A DNA stretch of 64,000 nucleotides from Cognatiluteimonas lumbrici (GCF_006476065.1 NZ_ML636798.1:912906-976905); one strand, 5' to 3'; counted from the stretch's first letter, positions 16,174 to 27,302 are shown. Notes: generated from the sequence alone by a model not told the origin. Program-made: numbers and translations.

Positions 16174-16839
16174 TCAAGGCTCCAGCAGCGGCTCCAGCGC
16201 GGGCCAGACGTGGTCGAGCAGCTTCGGCTGCGCGGCGGCGGTGGGATGCAGGTCGTCGGCCTGGAAGGCGTCGGCATCGGCCGCGATCGGCGCGAGCAGG
16301 AACGGCAGCAGAGCGACGCCCTCGTCCTTCGCCACCGCGCGGAAGTTGGCCTCGAAGCCGTCGGTGTAGGCGCGCCCCAGGTTCGGCGGCATGCGCATGC
16401 CGACCAGCAGCACCTCGGCCCCGGCGCGTTTCGCCGCGCGCACCATCTTCGCCAGGTTGTCGCGGCTGGCCTGCAGCGGCAGCCCGCGCAGGCCGTCGTT
16501 GGCGCCGAGCTCGATCACCACCACGTCCGGGTCGGTGCGCTCGAGCACCTTCGCCAGCCGGGACACGCCGCCGGCGGTGGTTTCGCCGCTGACGCTGGCG
16601 TTCACCACCTTCCAGCCGGGCGCCCGCCGGGCCAGGCGCTTTTCCAGCAGCGCCACCCAGCCCTGCTCCGCGGCCATGCCGTAGCCGGCAGAGAGCGAGT
16701 CGCCGAACACGAGCACGGTGCGCTGCGCGGGCGCCGCGCTCGCCGGCGCGGCCAGCAGCAGCGCGGCCAGCATCGCCAGCAGCCAACCTTTGGCCCATTG
16801 CCTGCGCGCCGCCGCCACCGAATATCCGGGACAATGCAT
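16174..16839 (-). CDS. tesA: Arylesterase / acyl-CoA thioesterase I (SGNH hydrolase)
   Basis: This 221-residue protein has a signal peptide (LLAMLAALLLAAPASAAPA) and the four SGNH blocks: GDSLSAGYGM (Ser nucleophile), the SGETTAGG glycine, ELGANDGLRG (Asn) and DDLHPTAAAQ (Asp and His). TesA enzymes hydrolyse acyl-CoA thioesters and small esters in the periplasm. It is divergent from the ybbA-like ABC ATPase, the same tesA-ybbA-ybbP layout as in E. coli. A start 15 nt further upstream is possible. Confidence 0.88.
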   Translation of the reverse strand: MHCPGYSVAAARRQWAKGWLLAMLAALLLAAPASAAPAQRTVLVFGDSLSAGYGMAAEQGWVALLEKRLARRAPGWKVVNASVSGETTAGGVSRLAKVLERTDPDVVVIELGANDGLRGLPLQASRDNLAKMVRAAKRAGAEVLLVGMRMPPNLGRAYTDGFEANFRAVAKDEGVALLPFLLAPIAADADAFQADDLHPTAAAQPKLLDHVWPALEPLLEP

Positions 16840-16874
16840 CCGTCCATTCTCCAACCTTCGCGGGAACCCCTATC

Positions 16875-17596
<722 letters not shown>

Positions 17597-17600
<4 letters not shown>

Positions 17601-20104
17601 CCGCCGCCCGGATGGCCTGGCGCCAGCTGCGCCGCGATCTCGCGGCCGGCGAGGTGCGCATCCTGCTGGCCGCGCTGGCGCTGGCGGTGCTCGCGATCAC
17701 CGCGGTCGGCTTCGTCACCGAGCGCGCCGAGCGCGCGCTGGTGCTGCAGGCCAACCAGCTGCTCGGCGGCGACGCGGTGGTGCGGTCGCGCAGCCCGGTC
17801 GAGGGCGCGATCCGCGAGGCGGCCGCGGCTCCCGGCCTGCGCCACAGCGAGACGCTGGAGTTCAACACCATGGTGCGGGTCGGCGACGCCGACGACGCGC
17901 GCCTGCAGCTCGGCGACCTGCGCGTGCTCGGCGACGGCTATCCGCTGCGCGGCAGCTACGTCGTTGCCGGCAGCGACGGCGTCGAGCGCAACGCCGAAGG
18001 CATCCCTGCGCCCGGCACCGCCTGGCTGAGCCGCGCCGGTGCCGAGACGCTCGGCGCCCGCATCGGCGACCGCATCGCGCTCGGCGAGGCCGAGTTCGAA
18101 CTGGTCGCGCTGGTGGCGCAGGAGCCCGACGCCGCGCTCGACTACTTCAACGTCGCGCCCAAGGTGTTCATCAACCGCGCCGACCTCGACGCCACCGGGC
18201 TGGTGCAGGAAGGCAGCCGCATCCAGTACCGGCTGGTGGTCGCCGGCGACGCCGACGCCGTGCAGCGTTTCACCGCGCTCGCCGAGGCCAACCTCGCCGA
18301 CCGGCAACGCCTGGAAACGGCGTCCGACGCCCGCCCCGAGATCCGCTCGGCGCTGGACCGCGCGGCCAGCTTCCTCGGGCTCGCGGCCCTGGTCTCGGTG
18401 GTGCTGGCCGCGGTCGCGGTGGCAATGGCGGCGCGCCGCCACAGCGAGCGCCACCTCTCCGGGACCGCGGTGATGCGCTGCCTCGGCGCCAGCCAGCGCA
18501 CGCTGGTCTCGGTGCACGTCGGCGAGCTGTTGCTGCTCGCGCTGCTCGGCAGCGCCATCGGCGTGGCGATCGCGTTCGCGCTGCAATGGGGCATCGGCGC
18601 GTGGCTGTCGCGCGAACTCGGGATCGAGATCCCCCCCGCCAGCGCGTTGCCGGCCCTGCGCGGCTTCGGGATCGGCCTGCTGGTGCTGCTTGCCTTCGGT
18701 GCGCCGCCGGTGCTGGCCCTGCGCCGGGTGCCGGCGCTACGCGTAATCCGCCGCGACCTCGACCCGACCGAGCCGAGCGCCTGGGTGGTGATCCTGCTCG
18801 GGCTCGCCGGCCTGGCCGCGCTGCTGTGGTGGAAGTCCGGTTCTGCGACGCTGGCGCTGGCGCTGCTCGGCGGGCTGCTCGCCACCTTCGCGGCGCTGGC
18901 GCTGCTGGCCTGGTGCCTGGTGCTGGCGGTGCGTCGCCTGCGCGCGCGGCTGCGCGGCAGCCTGCGCTACGGCCTGGCCAACGTCGCGCGCCGCCCGGCC
19001 ACAAGCATCGCCCAGGTCGCGGCGCTCGGCCTCGGGCTGATGGCGCTGCTGCTGCTGACCTTCGTGCGCACCGACCTGCTCGACCGCTGGCAGCTGGCGC
19101 TGTCGGAGACCGCCCCCAACCGCTTCATCATCAACGTGCAGGACGACCAGGTGGACGCGGTGCGCCGGCACATCGCCGAGGCCGGCGTCGGCGAGCCGGT
19201 GCTGTTCCCGATGATCCGCGCGCGCCTGGTCTCGGACAACGGCGAAGCGGTCACCGGCGAGGACTATGCCGCCCGCGGCGAGCGCGCCCGGCGCATGGCC
19301 GAGCGCGAGTTCAACCTGTCCATGGCCGATGCCCTGCGCGACGACAACGAGGTCGTCGCCGGCACCTTCTGGACCGGGCCGACGACGACCCCCGAGCTGT
19401 CGGTCGAAGAGGAGTTCGCGCGCGACCTCGGCTGGAAGCTCGGCGACCGCATCGGCTTCGACATCGCCGGGCAGCCGTTCGAAGCGACCATCACCAGCCT
19501 GCGCACGGTGGACTGGGAAAGCTTCCGCCCCAACTTCTTCGTGATCGCCTCGCCCGGTTCGCTCGACGCCTTCGCCGCCAGCCACATCACCGCGGTGACG
19601 GTGCCGCCGGACGCGACGCGCTTCACCGCCGACCTGGTCGAGGCGTTCCCCAACCTGTCGGTGATCGACATCTCCGCGGTGCTGGCGCAGGTGCGCGACA
19701 CCGCGGACCAGGTCTCGACCGTGGTCGAGGTGGTGTTCTGGTTCTCGCTGCTGGCCGGGCTGCTGGTGCTGATGGCCGCGGTCAGCGCCAGCCAGGACGA
19801 GCGCCTGCTCGAGGGTGCGGTGATGCGCGTGCTCGGCGGCAGCCGCGGGCAGATGCGGCTGGCGCAGGCCTCGGAGTTCGCGGCGATCGGATTGCTGTCG
19901 GGCCTGGTCGCGGCGATCGCGGCCTCGCTGCTGGCCGGGATCATCGCGGTGCAGGTGTTCGAGCTGCCGTGGGAGCCGGACTGGGCGATGGCGGCCGCCG
20001 GCGCCGCGCTGGGCATGGCCGCGGCGCTGCTGGCCGGCCTGTTCGCCACCCGCCGCGTGCTCGACGCGCCGCCCTCGGTGACGCTGCGCGAGCTCGACAA
20101 CTAG
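17597..20104 (+). CDS. FtsX-family ABC transporter permease (YbbP type)
   Basis: This 835-residue permease has one N-terminal helix (about 20-42), a large periplasmic domain, two sets of FtsX helices (about 255-430 and 700-830) and a second periplasmic domain between (about 490-690). The pattern LEGAVMRVLGGSRGQMRLAQ in the last FtsX domain is typical of YbbP. It starts within the ATPase stop (ATGA) and ends 10 nt before a convergent gene. It works with the YbbA-type ATPase. Confidence 0.9.
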
Positions 20105-20114
20105 TCGTCGGCGA

Positions 20115-23100
20115 CTATTCGACGATCGTGACCGACTTGCGGTTGTCCGAAGGCACCTTGTCGATCAGCTTGTTGTAGGGATCGAAGCCGACGCTGTCCG
20201 GCCGTCCGTCGACGACGACCTTCACCACCTGTTCGGCCGCGTCCGCTCCGGCGGCGATCCTGCGCGGCTCGAGGTACAGCACCCTCTCGTCCTTCTCTTC
20301 GCCCGAGGGCCCGTCGGCGAACACGCCGATCTCCACCCGGTCGTCCATCGCGACCGCCGCCTCGCGCCCCTTGCCATCGGCGTGGAACTTGCCGGCGTGC
20401 AGCGTCATCGTCACTTCGTAGCGTCCGTCGGGGAGCTTCCTCGCGGTCGCCGCGGCCACCCGGTTGTCGTACAGGGTGATCTTTTCGAACAGGTCGGTGA
20501 CCAGCTGCTCCCTCCCAGGCCCCGCTTCCTCCCGGATGTAGCGAAGCAGGTCCAGCGTGGTCGGGTACGGAGGCATGCCGAAGCGACGATCCGCCACGAA
20601 GCGCGAGAGCGCGCGGTTCAGGGCGTCCTCGCCCATCTCCTCGCGCAGCCGGTAGAACACCAGCGAGCCCTTGTTGTAGTGGATGTAGGCCTGGTTCTCG
20701 GCACGGTACAGCGGCAACTCCTCCAGCCGCTCGGTACCGCGGCCGGCGAGGTAGCGGTCCAGTTCGTACTTCAGGAACTGGCGCATGCGCGCGCGACCGT
20801 ACTCCTGCTCCATCACCATCAGCGCCGAGTACTGCGCCAGCGATTCCACCAGCACCGTCCCGCCCTGCGAGTTCGCGCCGGCCACCTGGTGCCCCCACCA
20901 CTGGTGCGCGACTTCGTGCGCGGTGACGTAGAACACGTAGTCGATCGCGTCGTCGCGGGTCAGATCGGCGATGAAGCCGATGGACTCGGAGAACGGGATG
21001 GTGTTGGCGAACGACTGCGCGAACGACGCATAGCGGGGAAATTCCAGGATCCGGACCTGGTCGAACTGGTACGGCGCGAACGCCTCCTCGTAATAGGCCA
21101 GCGACTTGCGGACCGCCTCGATCATCCGCTCTACGTTGTAGGCGTGCCGGGGGTCGTGGTAGACCTCGATCGGAAGTCCCTCGTAGTCGCCCTTCGCCAC
21201 CGCGTAGCGCGCCGACAGCACCGAGTAGAAGTCCAGCATCGGCTGGTCCATCGCGTAGGCGTAGCAGCGGCGACCGTCCTTCTCGAAGCTGCGCTGCAGC
21301 TTGCCCGGCGACAGCGCGACCTGGTCCGGCGCGGTGCAGATCGTGGCCGAGTAGTCGATCCAGTCGGCATCGTCGGTCAGGTAGGTGGCCTGGCGCGCCG
21401 CGACGTCCTCCAGCTTCGGCATGCGCGTGGGCTCGCCGAGCCCGCGCTTGCGCCGCTCATTGCGGTCCTCCAACTCCATGCCGGCGTCGTAGCCGAACCC
21501 GGGGAAATAGCTGCTGTTGAAGAAGGTGCCGTTCTCGACGATCGCTGTCTGCGCCTGGCCGTTGGTGATGCCACGGGGGTGGTAGTCGACCGCGAAGTGC
21601 ATCTCGCGCCGCTCGCCCGGCTGCATCGGCTCGTCCAGCCGGTAGATGCGGTAACCGATCGGCTCGTCGTACGTCACCAGCTCCTGCCCGCCGAAGTCGA
21701 TCGACTCCAGCGCCTCGGCATCCGCCAGGTGCACATGGACATCGGTGATTGGCGTGTCGTGGGTGTTGGCGATGCGGTAGGTACCGGTGGCACGCATCAC
21801 CTGGGTTTCAGGACGCAGGTCCACGTCCACGTGCACCTTCTCGATCTTCGGCTGCGGCAGCCCCTCGTACTGCTTGTATTCCTTCTCGTAGTGCGCAAGC
21901 CGGTCGCGCTCGACGTCCGGCGCCACGTACTCGTTGCGGATGTTGGTGTTCCAGAACAGCCAGCTCCCCAGGACGACGAACCCGGCAAGGGACACCGCCA
22001 GCACCGCGCCGACCGGTCCACGCAGGCGCGCGCGCATTGCCCGCATGCGCCTGCTCCAGCCGGTCTCGGTGCCGCGCACCCACAACGCGGTCGCGATCGC
22101 CAGCAAGGCCACCATGAACAGCGCCCAGTAGGCCTGGAACGACAGTTGTCCGGGGAGGAAATGGCCGTAGCCGTTCATGTCCGACCACGGCGCGTTCGGC
22201 GCGCCGCCGACAATGTACAGGTTGTGGCTGAAGTCGAGCGCGTCGAGCACACCTTGCGCCAGCAGCACCGCGATCACCAGCGCGTAGCCGGCGAACTTGT
22301 TGTGGGTAATGCCCTGCAGGGCCAGCGCCAGCATCGCCATCAGCCCGAAGAAGATGCTGCCGTTGAGCAGCAGCTTGAGCCAGGTCAGCGGCTCCACCGG
22401 GATTCCGCGGCCCAGCTGGAACAGGATGCCGGCGATGGCGCCGATGGCCTGGAACACCACGATCACCAGGAACAGCGCGCCGAGCTTGGCCAGCACCGGC
22501 ATCCAGTCCGGGGTCGGCATGGCGTCGGTCACTTCGTTGACGCGCGCCACCCGCGGCCGCGCGGCCAGTTCGCCGGCGTAGAACAGCACCACGATCACCA
22601 GCAGCCAGCTGTAGGCGCCCTGCAGCACGTCGGCCACCCGCGAGGTCACCGGATGGGTCGGCGTCCCGTACATGAAGTCCATCGTGAACAGCGACGGCAG
22701 GAAGTTCGCGAGCCCGAACAGCAGCATCACGATCAGCGGCACGCTGCGCAGCACGCTGGTGGTGTCGAACCAAAGCATGGAGACGAACTGGCGCGCGGTG
22801 ACCAGCGCGCCGGTGTCCGGCGTGTGCACGGGCACGCGCGCGGGGGTCTCGGCCGCGACCGCGGCCGCTGGCGTGGTCGTGGCCGGCGCCGCCGGCTTCC
22901 GGCGCCGGCGCCAGCCCTTGCCGGTACCGGTGCGTTCGGTGCGGAACAGGGCGAACGCAGCGCCTACCAGGCCCAGGCCGACAGCCAGCCAGAGCGCACG
23001 GTTGGCGAGGATGTACCTGGAAAGCTCCGGGATCGCATGGTTGCGCTGGTCGGTGGCCCAGTAGCGGATCGTGCGGCTGAGCGCGCGCGCACCCAGCGGA

Positions 23101-23738
23101 TCCGCCATCACCGCCATCCACACGTTGTCCAGGTCGCGCACCAGCGACTGGCTGACGGCCCAGCCGACGATGTAGCCGAGCAATCCGATGTACACCCAGA
23201 GGATCGAGCGGGTCAGCACCGCCAGCAGCCCGAGCAGGCCCAGCGCGAACACCAGGTTGGGAAGCACGATCACGCCCAGCGCCCAGGCATAGGCTCGCCA
23301 GGGCGTCGGTCCGAGCCGCTCCGGATCGATCCACGGCATGTGTTGCGCCAGCAGCATCGCCCCGGCGATCACCAGGAACACCACCACGCAGGCGAGGAAT
23401 GCCGCCAGCATCCGCCCGACCAGGTAGTCCCGCTTGCGGATCGGGTGCGAGAACACGAGGTCCGCCGTGCCGAGCTCGAAGTCCCCGAGCAGTGCATGGC
23501 TGACGATCCCGGCGATCGCCAGCAACCCGACCAGGGTGAACATGGCCAGGATGGTGATCACGACCGTCGGCGCGTTCTTGTAGACGCCACCGGCGGCGCC
23601 CCCGATCTGCACCGCCTCGCTCGACATTGCGCCGAACGCCAGCAGGCCGAAGAACAGCGCGAACATCCACAGCAGTCCGCTGCGCATCTGCTCCCGCCAT
23701 TCGAAGCGCAGGAACTCCCACATCGCGGGTGCCGGCAT
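20115..23738 (-). CDS. ABC permease fused to M1 family aminopeptidase
   Basis: This 1207-residue protein joins two functions. Residues 1 to about 590 carry around twelve helices of ABC-2 permease type in two blocks. After a further helix (about 610) a periplasmic M1-like metallopeptidase follows, with zinc motif HEVAHQWWGH near residue 940 and the third ligand Glu in TVLVESLAQY. The general-base Glu is present, so it is probably catalytic. Starts at 23738 and 23723 are both possible; the first lies 1 nt after the ATPase stop. With that ATPase it forms a two-gene ABC system of unknown cargo, perhaps peptides. Confidence 0.87.
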   Translation of the reverse strand: MPAPAMWEFLRFEWREQMRSGLLWMFALFFGLLAFGAMSSEAVQIGGAAGGVYKNAPTVVITILAMFTLVGLLAIAGIVSHALLGDFELGTADLVFSHPIRKRDYLVGRMLAAFLACVVVFLVIAGAMLLAQHMPWIDPERLGPTPWRAYAWALGVIVLPNLVFALGLLGLLAVLTRSILWVYIGLLGYIVGWAVSQSLVRDLDNVWMAVMADPLGARALSRTIRYWATDQRNHAIPELSRYILANRALWLAVGLGLVGAAFALFRTERTGTGKGWRRRRKPAAPATTTPAAAVAAETPARVPVHTPDTGALVTARQFVSMLWFDTTSVLRSVPLIVMLLFGLANFLPSLFTMDFMYGTPTHPVTSRVADVLQGAYSWLLVIVVLFYAGELAARPRVARVNEVTDAMPTPDWMPVLAKLGALFLVIVVFQAIGAIAGILFQLGRGIPVEPLTWLKLLLNGSIFFGLMAMLALALQGITHNKFAGYALVIAVLLAQGVLDALDFSHNLYIVGGAPNAPWSDMNGYGHFLPGQLSFQAYWALFMVALLAIATALWVRGTETGWSRRMRAMRARLRGPVGAVLAVSLAGFVVLGSWLFWNTNIRNEYVAPDVERDRLAHYEKEYKQYEGLPQPKIEKVHVDVDLRPETQVMRATGTYRIANTHDTPITDVHVHLADAEALESIDFGGQELVTYDEPIGYRIYRLDEPMQPGERREMHFAVDYHPRGITNGQAQTAIVENGTFFNSSYFPGFGYDAGMELEDRNERRKRGLGEPTRMPKLEDVAARQATYLTDDADWIDYSATICTAPDQVALSPGKLQRSFEKDGRRCYAYAMDQPMLDFYSVLSARYAVAKGDYEGLPIEVYHDPRHAYNVERMIEAVRKSLAYYEEAFAPYQFDQVRILEFPRYASFAQSFANTIPFSESIGFIADLTRDDAIDYVFYVTAHEVAHQWWGHQVAGANSQGGTVLVESLAQYSALMVMEQEYGRARMRQFLKYELDRYLAGRGTERLEELPLYRAENQAYIHYNKGSLVFYRLREEMGEDALNRALSRFVADRRFGMPPYPTTLDLLRYIREEAGPGREQLVTDLFEKITLYDNRVAAATARKLPDGRYEVTMTLHAGKFHADGKGREAAVAMDDRVEIGVFADGPSGEEKDERVLYLEPRRIAAGADAAEQVVKVVVDGRPDSVGFDPYNKLIDKVPSDNRKSVTIVE

Positions 23739-23739
23739 C

Positions 23740-24633
23740 TCAGGCCGCCTTCTGCTGCAGGCGCAGTTGCCGGAAGTAGACGTCCTCCAGCCCGGCATCG
23801 ATGCGCTCGAAGCCGTCGCCCGGATCGGACTCGGAGAACACGTGGATGATCGGTTGCCCGCCGACCAGCCGCGTCGACAGCACCTGGTATCGCGACTGGT
23901 ACCCGGGCAACTCGGCCTTGTCGACCTTGCGCCGCCAGACGTGCCCGGCGAGCGCCGCGATCGCGTCCGCGGGCTGCCCCGCCAGCAGCACCTGGCCCTT
24001 GTTCATGATCGCCATGCGCTGGCACAGGTCGGTGACGTCCTCGACGATGTGCGTGGACAGGATCACCGCCACGTTCTCGCCGATCTCGGCCAGCAGGTTG
24101 AGGAACCGGTTACGCTCCTCCGGGTCGAGGCCGGCGGTCGGCTCGTCAACGATCACCAGCCGCGGCTGGCCGAGCAGTGCCTGGGCGATGCCGAAGCGCT
24201 GGCGCATGCCGCCGGAATAGGTACCGAGCTTGCGCTTGCGCGCGTCCCACAGGTTGACCTGCTTCAACAGCCCCTCGACCGTCTCCTTGCGTGGCCCGCG
24301 CGCGACCAGCCCCTTGAGGATCGCGAAGTGGTTCAACAGGTCCTCGGCGCAGACTTTCGGGTACACGCCGAAGTCCTGCGGAAGGTAGCCCAGCTGCCGG
24401 CGCACCGCGTCCTTGTCGCGCAGCATGTCGATGCTGCCGCCGCTGCCGTCGTCCATCGTGGCGCTGCCGGCGTCTGCATCCTGCAGCGTCGCCAGGGTGC
24501 GCATCAGCGAGGACTTGCCGGCGCCGTTGGGGCCAAGCAGGCCGAACATGCCGCGCGGGATGTCGAGGCTGATGTAGTCCAGCGCGCGGACACCGTTGGA
24601 ATAGGTCTTCTGCAGCGAGCGGATCGTGATCAT
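23740..24633 (-). CDS. ABC transporter ATP-binding protein
   Basis: This 297-residue ATPase has Walker A GPNGAGKSS (about residues 33-41), a Q-loop in LGYLPQDFGVYP, signature YSGGMRQR, Walker B RLVIVDEPTAGLDPEE and STHIVEDV with the switch His. A C-terminal regulatory region follows residue 215. It is of the ABC-2/NodI-like exporter class. It precedes the permease-peptidase fusion in the same operon with 1 nt between, so it is that system's motor. The ATG at 24633 is set by the conserved start MITIRSLQKTY. Confidence 0.92.
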   Translation of the reverse strand: MITIRSLQKTYSNGVRALDYISLDIPRGMFGLLGPNGAGKSSLMRTLATLQDADAGSATMDDGSGGSIDMLRDKDAVRRQLGYLPQDFGVYPKVCAEDLLNHFAILKGLVARGPRKETVEGLLKQVNLWDARKRKLGTYSGGMRQRFGIAQALLGQPRLVIVDEPTAGLDPEERNRFLNLLAEIGENVAVILSTHIVEDVTDLCQRMAIMNKGQVLLAGQPADAIAALAGHVWRRKVDKAELPGYQSRYQVLSTRLVGGQPIIHVFSESDPGDGFERIDAGLEDVYFRQLRLQQKAA

Positions 24634-24722
24634 GGCGCCTCCCTTGGACCGGAGGACGATATCAGCCGCCCACCGATGGAGGGCGCGCCCAAAGTCACCA
24701 TGACCAATGGGGCACCGGGCGA

Positions 24723-25709
24723 CTAGTCCGCGTGGCGCACCACCACCAGCCGGTCGGTGCCCGACTCCGCGCCCCAGGCTTCGCCGTCGCGACCGAGCAT
24801 CTGCCGCACCGCCGCCGTGGGCTTGTCGCTCGGGAACGCGACGAAGGTTTCGGTGTCCGGGTCGAAGCGCACGATGGCGTTGGCGTCGAAATCGGTCAGC
24901 CAGACCTTGTCGTGCTCGTCCACCCACACCGAATAGGTCTTCGGCTTGCTGCCCGGCAGCTTCCACTGGCGCCACGCCTCGCCCTCGGCGGCCGCCGGGT
25001 CGTAGACGCTGACCTGGCCGGACATCCACTCGCTGACCCAGATACGCCCCTGCGAGTCGCTCCACACCCGGCGCGCGCCCTGCCCTTCGGTCGGCGGGTC
25101 GATCGGCGTCGCCTTGCCGGTCTTCGTGTCGATGCGCGCGATGTGGTTGCCGGCGAGCGAGGCGTAATACACGTCGCCGGAGGGCGTGGTGGTGATGCCG
25201 TACGGCCCGCGGCCGCGCGGAGACTCCCATACGTCCACCTTGCCGGTCGCCGGGTCCACGCGCCCGTGGTAACCGGACTGGCCGGTGAACCAGAGGATGC
25301 CGTTGCCGTCGAAGGTGGCGGTGTTGAGGTTGGCGTACTCCTCGATCGGCAGCGGGAGCACGTCGACCGCATGGGTCTTCTCGTCCACGCGCACGATCGC
25401 GTTGAGGCCGCCGTCGGTGACCCAGAGGTCGCCGTCGGGGCCGATGATCACGCCGTGCGGGCGCGAGCCCTCGCCCAGGGGAATCTGCAGGGTCTCGCCC
25501 GTGGCCGGATCCAGCCGGCCGAGCGCGCCCTGGTGCTGCGCGGTGTACCAGACCGGACCGCCGGGACGCGGATCGGCGGCGACGTCATGCGGATGGGCGC
25601 CCTTGGGCACCGGGTAGTACTGCACTTCGGCAGCGAGCGCGGTGCCGGCGAAGGCGGTGCCGACGAACGCGGCGGCAGCGAACAGCAGGACGGCGATGGC
25701 GTGGCGCAT
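24723..25709 (-). CDS. Secreted Vgb-like beta-propeller protein
   Basis: This 328-residue protein has a signal peptide (about 1-26) and a run of blade repeats of the type G-x-x-W-V/F-T/S-(D/E), seen at DGDLWVTDGG, NGILWFTGQ, QGRIWVSEW and DKVWLTDFD. The repeats match the seven-bladed propeller of virginiamycin B lyase (streptogramin lyase) and NHL-type proteins. Most periplasmic members have no known lyase activity, so I call the fold, not resistance. The MATE exporter lies upstream in the same direction with about 60 nt between. Confidence 0.82.
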   Translation of the reverse strand: MRHAIAVLLFAAAAFVGTAFAGTALAAEVQYYPVPKGAHPHDVAADPRPGGPVWYTAQHQGALGRLDPATGETLQIPLGEGSRPHGVIIGPDGDLWVTDGGLNAIVRVDEKTHAVDVLPLPIEEYANLNTATFDGNGILWFTGQSGYHGRVDPATGKVDVWESPRGRGPYGITTTPSGDVYYASLAGNHIARIDTKTGKATPIDPPTEGQGARRVWSDSQGRIWVSEWMSGQVSVYDPAAAEGEAWRQWKLPGSKPKTYSVWVDEHDKVWLTDFDANAIVRFDPDTETFVAFPSDKPTAAVRQMLGRDGEAWGAESGTDRLVVVRHAD

Positions 25710-25769
25710 GGCAGGGCCTCCCTGTGTGGAGGCCCAAGCCTAGCGCGTCCGCGCGCGCGTTTGGGCGCG

Positions 25770-27176
25770 CTAGACCTGGGCGCTCTTCCAGCTGCCGCGA
25801 CTGAACAGCCACAGCGTGAACAGGCCGACCGAGGTCTCGGAGAAGAACACCGCCCAGAACACGCCGGACGAGCCCCAGTCCAGGTGCAGCGCCAGCCACC
25901 AGGCCAGCGGGATCTGCATGAACCAGAAGAACACCAGGTTGATCCAGGTCGGGGTCACCGTGTCGCCGGCGCCGTTGAAGGCCTGCACCGCGACCATCCA
26001 CCAGCCGTAGACGAAGAACGAGTAGGAGACGATGCGCAGCCATTCGCCACCGACCGCGATCACCTCCGGGTCGGCGGTGAACAACGCGATGATGCGGTCG
26101 TGGAAGACGAAGAACAGCACCGCGACCGCGACCATGTAGGCCATGTTGTACCAGCCGATGCGCCACACGGCGGACTCGGCGCGCTCCGGGTGCCCCGCCC
26201 CCAGGTTCTGGCCGACCAGCGTGGCCGCGGCGTTGGACATGCCCCAGGCCGGCATGGTCGTGAACATCAGCATGCGCAGCGCAATGGTGGCGCCGGCCAC
26301 GGCATCGGAGCCGATGCTCGCCAGGATCCGCACAAGGAAGATCCAGGAGGTCATGCCGATGATCATCTGCCCCACCCCGCCGAGCGAGGTGCGCACGATG
26401 TTCCGGAGGATGTCGCCGCGCCACACCAGTTGCGAGGCGAGCACGCGGATGTGCTTGCCGCCGCGGAACAGGATCCAGAGCTGCATCAGCACGCCGGTGC
26501 CGCGGCCGATGGTGGTGGCGATCGCGGCGCCTTCCACGCCCATCGCCGGCACTGGCCCGAAGCCGAAGATCAGGATCGGGTCGAGCACGATGTTCAGCGC
26601 GTTCGCCACCCACAGCACGCGCATTGCGATCGCCGCGTCGCCGGCGCCGCGGTAGATCGCGTTGATCACGAACAACAACATGATCACCGCGTTGCTGCCG
26701 AGCGCCCACTGCATGTAGCCGACACCGTGCTCCAGCGTCCACGGGTCGCCGCCCATCAGCGCCAGCAGCTCGCGCGCCCACACGATGCCGACCACCGCGA
26801 ACGGCACCGAGGCCAGCAGCGCGATCCAGATCGCCTGCACCGCGGTGATCGCGGCGGCCTCCGGCTTGTGCTCGCCGACCCGCCTGGCGACCGTGGCGGT
26901 GACCGCCATCGCCAGGCCCATCGCGATCGCGTAGAGCAGGAACAGGTAGGTCTCGGTCAGGCCGACGGTGGCCACCGCCGAGGGGCCGAGCCTGGCCACG
27001 AACCAGATGTCCACCACCGCGAAGGTGGATTCGAGCACCAGCTCCAGCACCATCGGCACCGCCAGCAGGAACACGGCGCGGCGCAGGGGGATGGCGGTGT
27101 AGTCGGCGCCGGTGCCGCGGATCGCGTCGCGCAGCTCGGACCAGAGAGAGGCGGCGGGCGGGGCTGCTGTCGTCAT
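25770..27176 (-). CDS. MATE family efflux transporter
   Basis: This 468-residue inner-membrane protein has twelve predicted helices in two similar halves; FLLAVPMVLELVLESTFAVV opens the first and QMIIGMTSWIFLV lies in the second. MATE proteins export cationic drugs and dyes by sodium or proton antiport. The sequence is of the NorM/DinF-like bacterial type, but the subclass is not resolved. The substrate is unknown. It is divergent from the DUF1428 gene, with a long inverted repeat between them. Confidence 0.9.
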   Translation of the reverse strand: MTTAAPPAASLWSELRDAIRGTGADYTAIPLRRAVFLLAVPMVLELVLESTFAVVDIWFVARLGPSAVATVGLTETYLFLLYAIAMGLAMAVTATVARRVGEHKPEAAAITAVQAIWIALLASVPFAVVGIVWARELLALMGGDPWTLEHGVGYMQWALGSNAVIMLLFVINAIYRGAGDAAIAMRVLWVANALNIVLDPILIFGFGPVPAMGVEGAAIATTIGRGTGVLMQLWILFRGGKHIRVLASQLVWRGDILRNIVRTSLGGVGQMIIGMTSWIFLVRILASIGSDAVAGATIALRMLMFTTMPAWGMSNAAATLVGQNLGAGHPERAESAVWRIGWYNMAYMVAVAVLFFVFHDRIIALFTADPEVIAVGGEWLRIVSYSFFVYGWWMVAVQAFNGAGDTVTPTWINLVFFWFMQIPLAWWLALHLDWGSSGVFWAVFFSETSVGLFTLWLFSRGSWKSAQV

Positions 27177-27226
27177 CGGCCGTTTTCCGCAAAGGGGTCG
27201 ATACTACCGACGAACCGGCACCCCGG

Positions 27227-27251
27227 GAATCGACACCCGGGATGTCGATTC
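27227..27251. promoter_or_regulatory. Inverted repeat between MATE and DUF1428 genes
   Basis: GAATCGACA (27227-27235) and TGTCGATTC (27243-27251) are perfect 9-bp arms around a 7-nt spacer in the divergent intergenic region. It is a candidate operator for either gene or both. Confidence 0.5.
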
Positions 27252-27302
27252 GGGCCCCCTCCGCGCGTCGTAGGGGGACACCCACCAGACAGGAGCAGAG
27301 CC

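Noticed and set aside
20382-23849. Very long plus-strand ORF of 1155 codons antisense to the permease-peptidase fusion
   Set aside because: It is the shadow frame of a real gene with clear domains; its product is Arg/His/Gln-rich and matches no family. High GC gives such antisense ORFs across the window (also 10039-11379, 24732-27302, 35744-36379 and others).
24723-25709. Vgb-like gene as streptogramin resistance
   Set aside because: The propeller repeats are clear, but the protein is secreted and most relatives have no lyase activity; the catalytic histidines cannot be confirmed from sequence reading alone.
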